Origin: Achromobacter ruhlandii
GTDB taxonomy: Bacteria; Pseudomonadota; Gammaproteobacteria; Burkholderiales; Burkholderiaceae_B
DNA: 64,000 nucleotides
NCBI RefSeq assembly: GCF_902859695.1
Contig: NZ_CADIJL010000012.1
Coordinates: 62,001-126,000, forward strand
Direction: 5' to 3'
Shown: positions 1 through 8,279 of the stretch, piece after piece
How the letters are laid out: each line of letters begins with the position of its first letter
Position numbering within the stretch: the first letter of the stretch is position 1
Program-made: the position numbers and the translations under genes
Notes under the pieces: model-generated
Seen by the model: only the letters and a program-made list of their open reading frames with translations
Databases searched by the model: none
What the model was told of the DNA's origin: nothing

Positions 1-142
1 GCAGGCAATGGCCATCCTGCGGCGTCACCGGCCGGTAGTTGCCATAGAAGGCCTTGCTGCCGCCGCCCATGACGAACAGCGGCTTGTGACCGGCGCGAGC
101 CGTCATGACCTGGTCGCACAATTCCGACAGGACGAAGTCCAT
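1..142 (-). CDS. glcE: Glycolate oxidase FAD-binding subunit GlcE, N-terminal fragment
   Basis: Only the first 47 codons lie in the window; the gene runs off the left edge. The N-terminus reads as a short helix followed by a GGGSKAF-type stretch and a Pro-Val-Thr, matching the GSNSKAF start of the FAD-binding fold in GlcE. GlcE is the second flavin subunit of glycolate oxidase (GlcDEF), which oxidises glycolate to glyoxylate at the membrane. The ATG at 142 lies only 12 bases behind the glcD stop, so the two are surely co-transcribed, and glcF is expected off the edge. Identification rests on a short segment plus its position after glcD. Confidence 0.8.
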   Translation of the reverse strand, partial: MDFVLSELCDQVMTARAGHKPLFVMGGGSKAFYGNYRPVTPQDGHCL

Positions 143-154
143 AAGGGAGACGTC

Positions 155-1654
155 CTAGAAGCGTGCGAGATCCGGGAAGCGCAGCTCGCCCGCGTGTACG
201 TGCATCTTGCCGTACTCGGCGCAGCGGGCCAGCGTAGGGATGACCTTTTCGGGATTGAGCAGGCACGGCGGATCGAATGCCCGCTTGACCGCCAGGAACG
301 CGTCGAGTTCTTCGCGAGAGAATTGCACGCACATTTGATTTATTTTCTCCATTCCCACACCGTGCTCTCCAGTCACGGTTCCTCCCACCTGCACGCACAG
401 TTCGAGTATGGCCGCGCCGAACTTCTCGGCGCGTTCCACTTCGTCCGGTTTATTCGAATCGAACAGGATCAACGGATGCAGGTTGCCATCGCCCGCATGG
501 AACACGTTGGCGCAGCGCAGGCCGAACTCGTCTTCCATTTGCTCGATGGCGCCCAGCACCCGGGCGAGATGACGGCGCGGAATCGTGCCGTCCATGCAGT
601 AGTAATCGGGCGACACGCGCCCGGCGGCGGGAAACGCGTTCTTGCGTCCCGCCCAGAATTTGAGCCGCTCGGCCTCCGAGGCCGACACCTGGCAGCGGGT
701 GGAACCGGCCGCGCGGAAGATGGCTTCCATGCGCGCGATCTCGTGCGCCACTTCCTCGGGCGTGCCATCGGATTCGCACAGCAGGATGGCCTGCGCGTCC
801 ATGTCGTAGCCAGCGCGCACGAAGGGCTCGACCATGTGCGTCGCGCGCCGGTCCATCATCTCCAGCCCGGCGGGAATGATGCCGTCGGCGATCACCCGCG
901 TTACCGCGTTGCCCGCGGCCTCGACGCTGGCAAAGCTCGCCATCACCACCTGGGCGCAGGCCGGCTTGGGAATCAGCTTGACCGTCACCTCGGTCACCAC
1001 GCCCAGCATGCCTTCCGAGCCGATGAACACCGACAGCAGGTCCGGCCCCGGGGCGTCCGGCGCCTCAGAGCCCAGTTCGACCACGTCGCCGTCGATGGTG
1101 ACCATGCGCACCCGCAGCACGTTGTGCACCGTGAGGCCGTATTTCAGGCAATGCACCCCCCCGGAATTCTCGGCGACGTTGCCGCCGATCGAACAGGCGA
1201 TCTGGCTCGACGGGTCGGGCGCGTAGTACAGCCCGTAGGGCGCCGCGGCTTCCGAAATGGCCAGGTTGCGCACCCCGGGTTCAACCACCGCGGTCGCGCT
1301 GGCCAGGTCGATGTGCTTGATGCGATTGAACTTGGACAGGCCCAGCAGCACGCCCTGGCTATGCGGCATCGCGCCGCCCGACAGGCCGGTGCCGGCGCCG
1401 CGCGCCACCACCGGCGCATTCAGGCGCTTGCAGATGCGCATCACGGCCTGCACCTGTTCCTCGGTCTCGGGCAACGCCACCACCGCGGGCAATGCGCGGT
1501 AGAGCGACAGGCCGTCGCACTCGTAGGGGCGGGTGTCCTCTTCACGAAACAGCACGCAATGCGACGGCAGCGCGGCCGACAACGCCTCGACGAGTTGCTG
1601 CAACGAATAAGGCGCCGGCACTTGTGCCAGGCCGGTTTCGACCAGTGAATTCAT
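155..1654 (-). CDS. glcD: Glycolate oxidase subunit GlcD (FAD-linked)
   Basis: Oxidises glycolate to glyoxylate with GlcE and GlcF, feeding electrons to the respiratory chain. The protein is 499 residues from the ATG at 1654, the same length as E. coli GlcD. An upstream in-frame start would add 54 Arg-rich residues with no family match, so the internal ATG is preferred, although no strong Shine-Dalgarno precedes it. Visible features are the PCMH-type FAD-binding stretch with RGAGTGLSGG near residue 100, a GSEGMLG motif near 210 and the C-terminal FAD-oxidase motif with HAGDGNLHP and GEHGVGMEK. It starts the glcD-glcE operon, separated by a terminator from the related flavoprotein upstream. 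Confidence 0.93.
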   Translation of the reverse strand: MNSLVETGLAQVPAPYSLQQLVEALSAALPSHCVLFREEDTRPYECDGLSLYRALPAVVALPETEEQVQAVMRICKRLNAPVVARGAGTGLSGGAMPHSQGVLLGLSKFNRIKHIDLASATAVVEPGVRNLAISEAAAPYGLYYAPDPSSQIACSIGGNVAENSGGVHCLKYGLTVHNVLRVRMVTIDGDVVELGSEAPDAPGPDLLSVFIGSEGMLGVVTEVTVKLIPKPACAQVVMASFASVEAAGNAVTRVIADGIIPAGLEMMDRRATHMVEPFVRAGYDMDAQAILLCESDGTPEEVAHEIARMEAIFRAAGSTRCQVSASEAERLKFWAGRKNAFPAAGRVSPDYYCMDGTIPRRHLARVLGAIEQMEDEFGLRCANVFHAGDGNLHPLILFDSNKPDEVERAEKFGAAILELCVQVGGTVTGEHGVGMEKINQMCVQFSREELDAFLAVKRAFDPPCLLNPEKVIPTLARCAEYGKMHVHAGELRFPDLARF

Positions 1655-1865
1655 GAGCGCAACAATAGCGCGACCGCAGGCTGGACGCAGGCCGGGATTT
1701 ACCCGCATCCTGCGTACATCCAACGGCCGCGCGTGACCGCGGACGTAACCAGCCGTAAAACCCCTGCGCGCGGCGTGGACAAGCGCGCGGCGGGCAGGAC
1801 CGCTCGCCATTCCCATCCCTTGGGAATTTTTATCCGCCGCGCCGGCGGGGGTTTTCCTGAGGCCG

Positions 1866-1896
1866 AAAAAAAACCGGCGGATCGCCCCGCCGGCTT
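1866..1896 (-). terminator. Rho-independent terminator after the D-lactate dehydrogenase-like gene
   Basis: On the minus strand a stem of CCGGCGG pairing with CCGCCGG around a six-base loop is followed by eight T residues. It lies 25 bases past the stop of the gene ending at 1921 and so separates that gene from glcD. The rest of the 1655-1920 gap holds nothing else I can name. Confidence 0.85.
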
Positions 1897-1920
1897 CTTC
1901 GTTGCGCCCCTGCGGACGCC

Positions 1921-3330
1921 TTACCAGGACACGATCTTGCCCGGGTTGAGAATGTTGTTCGGATCGAACGCGTGCTTGAGGCTGCGCATCAGCGCCAGCG
2001 CGTCATCGCCGTGCTCTTCGGCCATGAACTGCATCTTGTGCAGGCCGACGCCATGCTCGCCCGTGCAGGTGCCATCGGCCGCGATGGCTCGGCGCACCAG
2101 GTTGTGATTGATGGTCTCGGACTCCTGCCATTCGCGCTCGCTGTCGGCGTCCAGCAGCATCAGCACGTGGAAGTTGCCATCACCGACGTGGCCGACGATG
2201 GTGTACGGGAAGCTGGCGCGGTCCAGTTCCTCGACCGTGTCGCGCACGCAGTCGGCCAGGCGCGAGATCGGCACGCACACGTCGGTGGTGCTGGCGCGGC
2301 AGCCGGGGCGCAATTGCAGGCCGGCGAAGTAAGCGTTGTGGCGCGCGGTCCACAGGCGGCTGCGGTCCTCGGGGCGCTCGGCCCATTCGAAGTCCATGCC
2401 GCCATGCTCGGCGGTGATGGCCTGCACGGTCTCGGCCTGCTCCTGCACGCCCGCCGGACTGCCGTGGAATTCAAACACCAGCAGCGGCGTTTCGCGCAGC
2501 GTCAGCTTGCTGTGCAGGTTGACAGCGCGCACGCTGGCCGCGTCCATGAACTCGACGCGCGCCACCGGCACGCCCATCTGGATGATTTCGATCACGCTCT
2601 GTACCGCGGCATCGAGCGTGGGGAAGTTGCAGACCGCGGCCGACACGGCCTCGGGCTGCGGATACAGGCGCACGGTGACTTCGGTGATGATGCCCAGCGT
2701 GCCTTCGCTGCCCACGAAGATGCGGGTCAGGTCGTAGCCGGCCGACGACTTGCGGGCGCGGCCGGCGGTGCGCACGATGCGGCCGTCGGCGGTGACCACG
2801 GTCAGCGACATGACGTTCTCGCGCATGGTGCCGTAGCGCACGGCGTTGGTGCCGGAGGCGCGCGTGGCGGCCATGCCGCCCAGGCTGGCGTCGGCGCCCG
2901 GATCGATCGGGAAGAACAGGCCGGTGCCGCGGATCTCTTCATTGAGCTGCTTGCGCAGCACGCCGGCCTGCACGGTGGCGGTCAGGTCTTCGGCGTTGAC
3001 GGCCAGCACCTTGTTCATCTGCGACAGGTCCAGGCTGATGCCGCCCTGGATCGCCAGGATGTGGCCCTCCAGCGACGACCCCGCGCCGTAGGGAATCAGC
3101 GGCACGCGGTGTTCGTTGCACAGCCTGGCGACCTCGGCGACTTCCTCGGTGCTCTGGGCGAAGACCACGGCATCGGGCAGCATCGCCGGATACGGCGACT
3201 CATCGCGGCCATGGTGTTCGCGCACCGCGGCGGATTCGGAGAAGCGGTCGCCGAAGCGGGCGCGCAGGGCCTCGAGACAAGCGGCCGGCACCGCGCGGCG
3301 CAACGATTCAGCGTGCAAGGGAGCGTTCAT
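1921..3330 (-). CDS. FAD-linked oxidase, D-lactate dehydrogenase (cytochrome)-like
   Basis: 469 residues from the ATG at 3330. It is a paralogue of GlcD in the FAD-binding oxidase family, closer to the mitochondrial-type D-lactate dehydrogenase (LDHD). Supporting motifs are PYGAGSSLEGH near residue 85 for the FAD pyrophosphate, GSEGTLGIITEV near residue 205, and the C-terminal HVGDGNFHV and GEHGVGLHK that carry catalytic and metal-binding residues. It probably oxidises a D-2-hydroxy acid such as D-lactate to the 2-oxo acid. A strong terminator follows it, so it is not simply the first gene of the glc operon although it points the same way. The exact substrate cannot be read from sequence. Confidence 0.85.
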   Translation of the reverse strand: MNAPLHAESLRRAVPAACLEALRARFGDRFSESAAVREHHGRDESPYPAMLPDAVVFAQSTEEVAEVARLCNEHRVPLIPYGAGSSLEGHILAIQGGISLDLSQMNKVLAVNAEDLTATVQAGVLRKQLNEEIRGTGLFFPIDPGADASLGGMAATRASGTNAVRYGTMRENVMSLTVVTADGRIVRTAGRARKSSAGYDLTRIFVGSEGTLGIITEVTVRLYPQPEAVSAAVCNFPTLDAAVQSVIEIIQMGVPVARVEFMDAASVRAVNLHSKLTLRETPLLVFEFHGSPAGVQEQAETVQAITAEHGGMDFEWAERPEDRSRLWTARHNAYFAGLQLRPGCRASTTDVCVPISRLADCVRDTVEELDRASFPYTIVGHVGDGNFHVLMLLDADSEREWQESETINHNLVRRAIAADGTCTGEHGVGLHKMQFMAEEHGDDALALMRSLKHAFDPNNILNPGKIVSW

Positions 3331-3427
3331 GATCAGCGGATTCTCGGATGGGGAATCCGGATATTCTACGCCGCCCGCCTTGCTGCGCCGCAAACCGTCC
3401 GCCTGGACGGCTCGCGGCCGTTGCGGC

Positions 3428-4501
3428 TCATTTGCCGGAGGTAAGCGCAACCCGGCGGCGCTCCCGCACGGCATGCGCCAGGCGCTCGAGCACGGCCACC
3501 GAGGCGTCCCAGTCGATGCAGCCGTCAGTGATGCTCTGGCCGTAGACCAGCGGCGTGCCCGGCACCATGTCCTGGCGGCCGCCGAGCAGATGGCTTTCGA
3601 CCATCACGCCGACAAGACGCGCGTCGCCCGCTTCCATCTGACGCGCCACGTCCTCGATCACCAGAGGCTGGTTCTCGGGCTTCTTGCTGCTGTTGGCGTG
3701 GCTGGCGTCGATCATGATGCGTTGCGCCAGGCCGGCCTTGGACATGTCCTGGCAGGCCGCATCGACACTGGCGGCGTCGTAGTTCGGCGTCTTGCCGCCG
3801 CGCAGGATGACGTGACAGTCCTCGTTGCCGGCCGTCGAGACGATGGCCGAATGCCCGCCCTTGGTCACCGACAGGAAATGGTGCGGCTGCGATGCCGCCT
3901 TGATCGCGTCCACGGCGATCTTCACATTGCCATCCGTGCCGTTCTTGAAACCCACCGGACACGACAGTCCGGATGCCAGTTCGCGATGCACCTGGCTCTC
4001 CGTCGTGCGCGCCCCGATCGCCCCCCAGGAAACCAGGTCCGCAATGTACTGCGGCGTAATCATGTCCAGGAACTCGCACCCCGCCGGCAGCCCCAGGCTG
4101 TTGATATCCAGCAGCAGCTCGCGCGCCACGCGCACGCCCTTGTTGATGTCGAAGCTGCCATCCAGGTCCGGGTCGTTGATCAGCCCCTTCCAACCGACCG
4201 TGGTGCGGGGCTTCTCGAAATACACGCGCATCACGATTTCCAGGTCCGCGCTGAGACGGTCACGCACCGGCTTCAGGCGCTTCGCGTATTCGATCGCGGC
4301 GCGGGTGTCGTGGATCGAACACGGGCCGATCACGACGATCATGCGGTCGTCCATGCCATGCAGGATGCGGTGCATCGACTGCCGGGCGGCGAACACGGTG
4401 TCGGAAGCTTCCTTGGTGCAGGCGAACTCGCGCATGACGTGCGCGGGCGGGTTCAGCTCTTTGATTTCTCGGATGCGAAGGTCGTCGGTATTGTGTGACA
4501 C
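3428..4501 (-). CDS. aroG: 3-deoxy-7-phosphoheptulonate (DAHP) synthase, class I
   Basis: Condenses phosphoenolpyruvate with erythrose 4-phosphate, the first step of the shikimate pathway to Phe, Tyr and Trp. The protein is collinear with E. coli AroG, including VVIGPCSIHD, MRVYFEKPRTTVGWKG, GARTTESQVHRELASGLS and IDASHANSSK. I take the GTG at 4501 as the start (357 residues): AGGAG lies seven bases upstream and the family N-terminus (NTDDLRIREIKEL) begins right after it. An ATG at 4555 would add 18 unrelated residues overlapping the leader RNA. Upstream sits a leader peptide rich in Phe and Tyr codons plus a terminator, implying attenuation control by charged Phe/Tyr tRNA. Which amino acid inhibits the enzyme itself is not evident. 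Confidence 0.95.
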   Translation of the reverse strand: MSHNTDDLRIREIKELNPPAHVMREFACTKEASDTVFAARQSMHRILHGMDDRMIVVIGPCSIHDTRAAIEYAKRLKPVRDRLSADLEIVMRVYFEKPRTTVGWKGLINDPDLDGSFDINKGVRVARELLLDINSLGLPAGCEFLDMITPQYIADLVSWGAIGARTTESQVHRELASGLSCPVGFKNGTDGNVKIAVDAIKAASQPHHFLSVTKGGHSAIVSTAGNEDCHVILRGGKTPNYDAASVDAACQDMSKAGLAQRIMIDASHANSSKKPENQPLVIEDVARQMEAGDARLVGVMVESHLLGGRQDMVPGTPLVYGQSITDGCIDWDASVAVLERLAHAVRERRRVALTSGK

Positions 4502-4566
4502 GGTACTGCTCCTGGGTTTCCCGCCACCGGGATCGGTCCCGGGGTTGTTCCTCAAGCTGACGGCAC

Positions 4567-4593
4567 AAAAAAAGCCGCCAGTTCGCTGGCGGC
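4567..4593 (-). terminator. Attenuator terminator in the aroG leader
   Basis: On the minus strand GCCGCCAG, a CGAA loop and CTGGCGGC are followed by seven T residues, forming an eight-base-pair intrinsic terminator. It sits between the leader peptide stop (4620) and the aroG start (4501), inside the aroG leader rather than behind an upstream gene. Its 5' arm (CCGCCAGCG, 4592 down to 4584) is complementary to CGCTGGCGG in the leader peptide frame (4651 down to 4643), so an antiterminator can replace it. Confidence 0.85.
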
Positions 4594-4619
4594 TTTTTTG
4601 GGGGGATTCTTTCCAAACT

Positions 4620-4703
4620 TCAGATTGAGCGCTTCCCTTCCTCCGCCAGCGGCTTCAGAAAACCAAAAAAATAAAAGTAAAAGGCGGGGGAAGCGAATTT
4701 CAT
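4620..4703 (-). CDS. Aromatic leader peptide of aroG (27 residues)
   Basis: ATG at 4703, TGA at 4620-4622. The peptide begins MKFASPA, and residues 8 to 15 are F-Y-F-Y-F-F-G-F, seven aromatic residues out of eight with no Trp. The C-terminal part is charged and ordinary (ending GKRSI). This is the layout of attenuation leaders such as the pheA leader. Codons 4-7 (GCTTCCC and CCGCC, 4694 to 4683) can pair with GGCGG and GGGAAGC (4647 to 4631), placing the Phe/Tyr codons in the loop; a ribosome stalled there would free the downstream segment to form the antiterminator. No strong ribosome-binding site is visible, and the predicted transcript starts almost at the ATG. Translation is inferred, not shown. 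Confidence 0.78.
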   Translation of the reverse strand: MKFASPAFYFYFFGFLKPLAEEGKRSI

Positions 4704-4711
4704 GGGAAAAG

Positions 4712-4740
4712 ACTCTAGCACAATTTTTTCGGGCCGTCAC
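4712..4740 (-). promoter_or_regulatory. Predicted aroG leader promoter
   Basis: On the minus strand GTGACG (4740 to 4735, TGAC core of the -35), a 17-base spacer, and TAGAGT (4717 to 4712) preceded by TGC, giving an extended -10. A start six to eight bases downstream would fall at about 4705, only two or three bases before the leader peptide ATG at 4703. Confidence 0.55.
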
Positions 4741-4789
4741 GCCGGTTTATGACGCGGCGTGGCGGCCCTGCTGGCGGCCTGGCGCCCGG

Positions 4790-6250
4790 TCAGGCCGTCC
4801 CGCCGACGGTCAGGCCTTCCATGCGCACCGTGGGCATGCCCACGCCCACCGGCACGCTCTGGCCATCCTTGCCACACGTGCCCACGCCGGAATCCAGCTT
4901 CAGGTCGTCGCCGATCATGCTGACGCGGGTCATGGCGTCGGGGCCGTTGCCGATCAGGGTGGCGCCCTTGACCGGATACGTGATCTTGCCGTCTTCGATC
5001 ATGTAGGCCTCGGAGGCCGAGAACACGAACTTGCCGTTGGTGATGTCGACCTGCCCGCCGCCGAAATTGGCCGCGTACAGGCCGCGCTTGACGGACGAGA
5101 TGATTTCCTCGGGCGCCTTGTCGCCGGCCAGCATGTAGGTATTGGTCATGCGCGGCATGGGCAGATGCGCGAACGATTCGCGGCGGCCGTTGCCGGTGGC
5201 GGCGGTCTTCATCAGGCGCGCGTTCAGCGTGTCCTGCATGTAGCCGCGCAGGATGCCGTCTTCGATCAGCACGTTGCGCTGGGTGGCGTTGCCTTCATCG
5301 TCGATGTTGAGCGAGCCGCGGCGATCGGGAATGGTGCCGTCGTCGACCACGGTCACGCCCTTGGACGCGACACGCTCGCCGATGCGGCCCGAGAACACGC
5401 TGGAGCCTTTGCGGTTGAAGTCGCCTTCCAGGCCGTGGCCGACGGCTTCGTGCAGCAGGATGCCGGGCCAGCCGGATCCCAGCACCACCGTCATCTCGCC
5501 AGCGGGCGCCGGGCGCGCCTCCAGGTTGACCATGGCTTCATGCACGGCGCGCTCGACGTAGCCCTGCAGCATTTCGTCGGTGAAATACGCCAGCCCCAGG
5601 CGGCCGCCGCCGCCGGCATGACCCATTTCGCGGCGGCCATTGCGTTCGGCGATGACGGTCAGCGACAGGCGCACCAGCGGCCGCACGTCCGCTGCCAGGC
5701 GGCCATCGCTGCCAGCCACCAGCACAACGTCATATTCGGCCCCCAGGCCGGCCATGACCTGGATCACGTGCGGATCGCGGGCCCGCGCCATGCGCTCGAT
5801 GCGTTCAAGCAGCGCGACCTTCTCGGGCGCGCTCAGGGTCGCCACCGGATCGATGTCGGCATACAGGCTGCGGCCCATTTCGGCCTCGACTTGCGCCGCC
5901 ACCTTGACCTTGCCGGCGCCGCGGCGGGCGATGCCGCGCACCGCATGGGCCGAGGACAGCAAGGCGTCGGCCGAGAGCGAATCGGAATAGGCGAACGCGG
6001 TTTTCTCGCCGCTGACGGCGCGCACGCCGACGCCCTGGCTGATCGAGAAGCTGCCGGTCTTGACGATGCCCTCTTCCAGGCTCCAGCCCTCGCTGCGGGT
6101 GTACTGGAAATACAGGTCGGCATAGTCGACCTTGTGGGTGAAGATTTCGCCCAGCGCGCGCGCCATGTCGGCCTCGGTCAGCCCCCAGGGGTCGAGCAAC
6201 AGCGATTTGGCGGTGGCCAGGGATGCAATAGCGGGATCGATGATTTTCAT
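4790..6250 (-). CDS. tldD: Metalloprotease TldD
   Basis: 486 residues from the ATG at 6250 (E. coli TldD is 481). TldD pairs with TldE/PmbA to form a heterodimeric zinc protease that degrades or matures unfolded peptides, including microcin B17 and CcdA. The catalytic HEXXXH motif appears as [11 protein letters not shown] near residue 220, and the C-terminal [19 protein letters not shown] and [12 protein letters not shown] blocks are typical. An in-frame start ten codons earlier is possible but adds no family sequence. The partner pmbA is not in this window. Confidence 0.93.
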   Translation of the reverse strand: MKIIDPAIASLATAKSLLLDPWGLTEADMARALGEIFTHKVDYADLYFQYTRSEGWSLEEGIVKTGSFSISQGVGVRAVSGEKTAFAYSDSLSADALLSSAHAVRGIARRGAGKVKVAAQVEAEMGRSLYADIDPVATLSAPEKVALLERIERMARARDPHVIQVMAGLGAEYDVVLVAGSDGRLAADVRPLVRLSLTVIAERNGRREMGHAGGGGRLGLAYFTDEMLQGYVERAVHEAMVNLEARPAPAGEMTVVLGSGWPGILLHEAVGHGLEGDFNRKGSSVFSGRIGERVASKGVTVVDDGTIPDRRGSLNIDDEGNATQRNVLIEDGILRGYMQDTLNARLMKTAATGNGRRESFAHLPMPRMTNTYMLAGDKAPEEIISSVKRGLYAANFGGGQVDITNGKFVFSASEAYMIEDGKITYPVKGATLIGNGPDAMTRVSMIGDDLKLDSGVGTCGKDGQSVPVGVGMPTVRMEGLTVGGTA

Positions 6251-7020
6251 AGGACTCTGTTCGGGGGCGCCGGCGCGCACACGCGGCTGCCAGGACGCTC
6301 AAGGCTATATCGTACCGCCGACACGGGTCCGACGTCGCGCCGCTCGAATATTGTCTAGCAAGTTAACCAATTTGCGGCCGCTCCCAAACTGGCGCCAACG
6401 CTAGCCGAAAATAGGATCCTGCCGCCACGCATTGCTTCCAGCGGCCCCTGCCGACCGCAATGCAGCATGGCGGAAGACAGTGCCAAACTTGTCATACAAC
6501 TCAACAACAAAATAGAGATACCGGGGAGAATGACGAAAATCTTTACACCGACATAACTTTCCCGAGAATCGGGAAGGAAAATCCGTATACCCGCTCAAAT
6601 CGCTGAAATACGCGCAATGCCCCAGTCGTCCGATCTCTGGAAGATCAGTCCGAGACGATGCGGACGCGCTTTCCGAAACCGGGGTGACGCATTCTTACCT
6701 ATCGCTGAAATTTCCGGATCTTTCATCCATCCGCTCGCTTCCTGAAACAAAAGCACGCAATTCCGGCGCCATGAAGTTGCATTCGTCCGCCCCGTGAACC
6801 AAAGCGGGTTTTGTTTCAATTGGTCCCAAATTTGAGAATATCATTCCCAAAACTTGTTCCTTGCGGGAACCCGCAAGACTAAAGACTCTCCGGCGGTTTT
6901 GATACAAAGTAATTAGTCCAAAACTGCGGCACTCGACCGGCAATTTCTGTATTATGCGAGGCACAACAAATAAACATAACTCCGCCGGCGATTAAAGCAG
7001 TTCCATAATCAGGAATAACC
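6251..7020. other. A+T-richer intergenic region between tldD and the H-NS gene
   Basis: This 770-base gap has no convincing gene. Four 60-base lines counted by hand between about 6480 and 6960 average near 44% G+C, against about two-thirds in flanking genes. The short reading frames inside have no ribosome-binding sites, family features or codon bias. A perfect inverted repeat lies at 6559-6575 (TTCCCGA, GAA, TCGGGAA). A -10-like TATTAT at 6950-6955 probably belongs to the H-NS gene. Such low-G+C DNA next to an H-NS gene could be an autoregulatory binding zone or a relic of transferred DNA. Confidence 0.6.
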
Positions 7021-7404
7021 ATGGCCCGAGAAACCTACGCAGCTCTGCAAGCAAAGATCGAAAAGGAAATCAACAAGCTCCAAAAGAAGGCTGAAGTCCT
7101 CCAAACCAAGCGTCGCAAGCCGGTGATCTCGTCGATCATCACGTCGATGCGCGAGTACGACATCACCCCCGAAGAGATCGCCGCCGCCTACGGCGCCGGC
7201 AAGCCTGTCCGCGCCGCCAGCGCCGGCCGCCGCAAGGCTGGCGCCGCCGGCCGCCCCGCCAACGCCGCCAAACGCGCCGTTGCGCCCAAGTACCGCCACC
7301 CCCAAACCGGGGAAACCTGGAGCGGTCGTGGCAAGGCGCCGCGCTGGCTCGCCGCGGAAGAAGCCGCCGGCGCCACGCGCGACAGTTTTCTCATCAAAGA
7401 ATAA
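7021..7404 (+). CDS. H-NS family nucleoid protein (BpH3-like)
   Basis: 127 residues. H-NS proteins bind A+T-rich DNA, oligomerise and silence genes, often horizontally acquired ones. The N-terminal 60 residues form a charged helical oligomerisation region with KIEKEINKLQKKAEVLQ. An Ala/Lys/Arg-rich linker spans about residues 60 to 90, and the C-terminus carries the DNA-binding YRHPQTGETWSGRGKAPRWL motif with the GRG hook. AGGA lies seven bases before the ATG. The gene stands alone between an A+T-richer upstream region and a strong terminator. The linker resembles the basic Ala-rich tails of Burkholderiales H-NS proteins. Confidence 0.93.
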   Translation: MARETYAALQAKIEKEINKLQKKAEVLQTKRRKPVISSIITSMREYDITPEEIAAAYGAGKPVRAASAGRRKAGAAGRPANAAKRAVAPKYRHPQTGETWSGRGKAPRWLAAEEAAGATRDSFLIKE

Positions 7405-7425
7405 AACCTATTTTTCAGTAAGAAA

Positions 7426-7466
7426 AATAAAGGCGCACCATTGTGGTGCGCCTTTATTATTTTTGG
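7426..7466. terminator. Bidirectional terminator between the H-NS gene and the DUF4136 lipoprotein
   Basis: A 15-base-pair perfect stem, AATAAAGGCGCACCA against TGGTGCGCCTTTATT with a TTG loop, is flanked by A-rich sequence on the left and ATTTTT on the right. It can end transcription from both the plus-strand H-NS gene (stop 7404) and the minus-strand gene ending at 7491. Confidence 0.9.
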
Positions 7467-7490
7467 CTTGCCGCCCGCGGCGGCTGAAAT

Positions 7491-8129
7491 TTACTGAACG
7501 GGAAATTGGATTTCACGCTCGGCGCCATTATTTCCCGGGAAGTTGTCAAATATTGCACGAACCAGGTAGGGCATCATGCGGACGAAATTGTCCTGCTCGC
7601 TGAGTATGAAGGCGCTGGACCGGTAGACCTCGGCCCCGCCGCGCTGGCTGTCGTGGATCTGCAGCGAGAGCGTATTGCGCTGGGCCACCACGGGCACGTC
7701 CACCCATTCCGGGCCCCAGTAGCCGTAATAGCCGCCCCACGGACGCGGACCATAGAAGCCGCCGTAGCCATACCCGCCGTTGAAATATGGGTCATAAGGC
7801 CGCCGCACCATGACTTGCGTCTGTGCCGTGCCATAACGGAACGACACGTCGAAACGGGCCTTGGCGCCGGCCGGGGCTTCCACCAGGCCGGTGGCGCCGA
7901 TACCGGCACGAACCATGTCCTGGTAGGACTGGTATTCAAGATTATTGGCCTGTGACGGTTCGGCGGGCACGAATTGATAGGTCTGGCCTTCGACGCCGGT
8001 GGGCCATTGCTGGAACGAGGTGACGCGCGCCGACACGGTGGGAGTGGCGCATCCGCTCAGCACCAGCGCCCCCAGTACGGCCAGGACGGCGGCCCAACGG
8101 CCGGTATTGAACGGTACGGAACGGAACAT
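7491..8129 (-). CDS. DUF4136 family lipoprotein
   Basis: 212 residues from the ATG at 8129, which has AGGAG six bases upstream; a TTG two codons earlier is too close to that site. The N-terminus is a lipoprotein signal with lipobox LSGC, giving an acylated Cys about 25 residues in. The mature part has the DUF4136 pattern and a Gly/Tyr-rich loop near residues 115 to 140 (YGYGGFYGPRPWGG). Members are outer-membrane or periplasmic lipoproteins of unknown role. The gene is alone, convergent with the H-NS gene and divergent from pepN. Confidence 0.82.
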   Translation of the reverse strand: MFRSVPFNTGRWAAVLAVLGALVLSGCATPTVSARVTSFQQWPTGVEGQTYQFVPAEPSQANNLEYQSYQDMVRAGIGATGLVEAPAGAKARFDVSFRYGTAQTQVMVRRPYDPYFNGGYGYGGFYGPRPWGGYYGYWGPEWVDVPVVAQRNTLSLQIHDSQRGGAEVYRSSAFILSEQDNFVRMMPYLVRAIFDNFPGNNGAEREIQFPVQ

Positions 8130-8279
8130 TTGCAACTCCTCATTGCGCGACGGCGCCCATCATACTGAGCTTTGACCGCGCGGGCCGCCGAAAGTTTACG
8201 CTCCCCCGGGGCCGATGCGCCTGTGTGTCACGGCCCAGCCACTACAATAGGACTCTCGTTCATACAGGACTGCAATCCC

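Noticed and set aside
8-1648. Long plus-strand reading frame opposite glcD
   Set aside because: Antisense shadow of a clear gene; composition rich in His, Arg and Gln with no family motifs, as is common in GC-rich DNA.
3395-3410. Terminator for aroG at CCGTCC / GGACGG
   Set aside because: The stem is present but only three T residues follow, so it is too weak to list as a terminator.
5253-6404. Several short plus-strand frames opposite tldD
   Set aside because: Antisense frames in a GC-rich gene without ribosome-binding sites or known domains.
6401-6964. Three short minus-strand frames in the A+T-rich gap upstream of the H-NS gene
   Set aside because: No ribosome-binding sites, no family features and overlapping each other; treated as non-coding.
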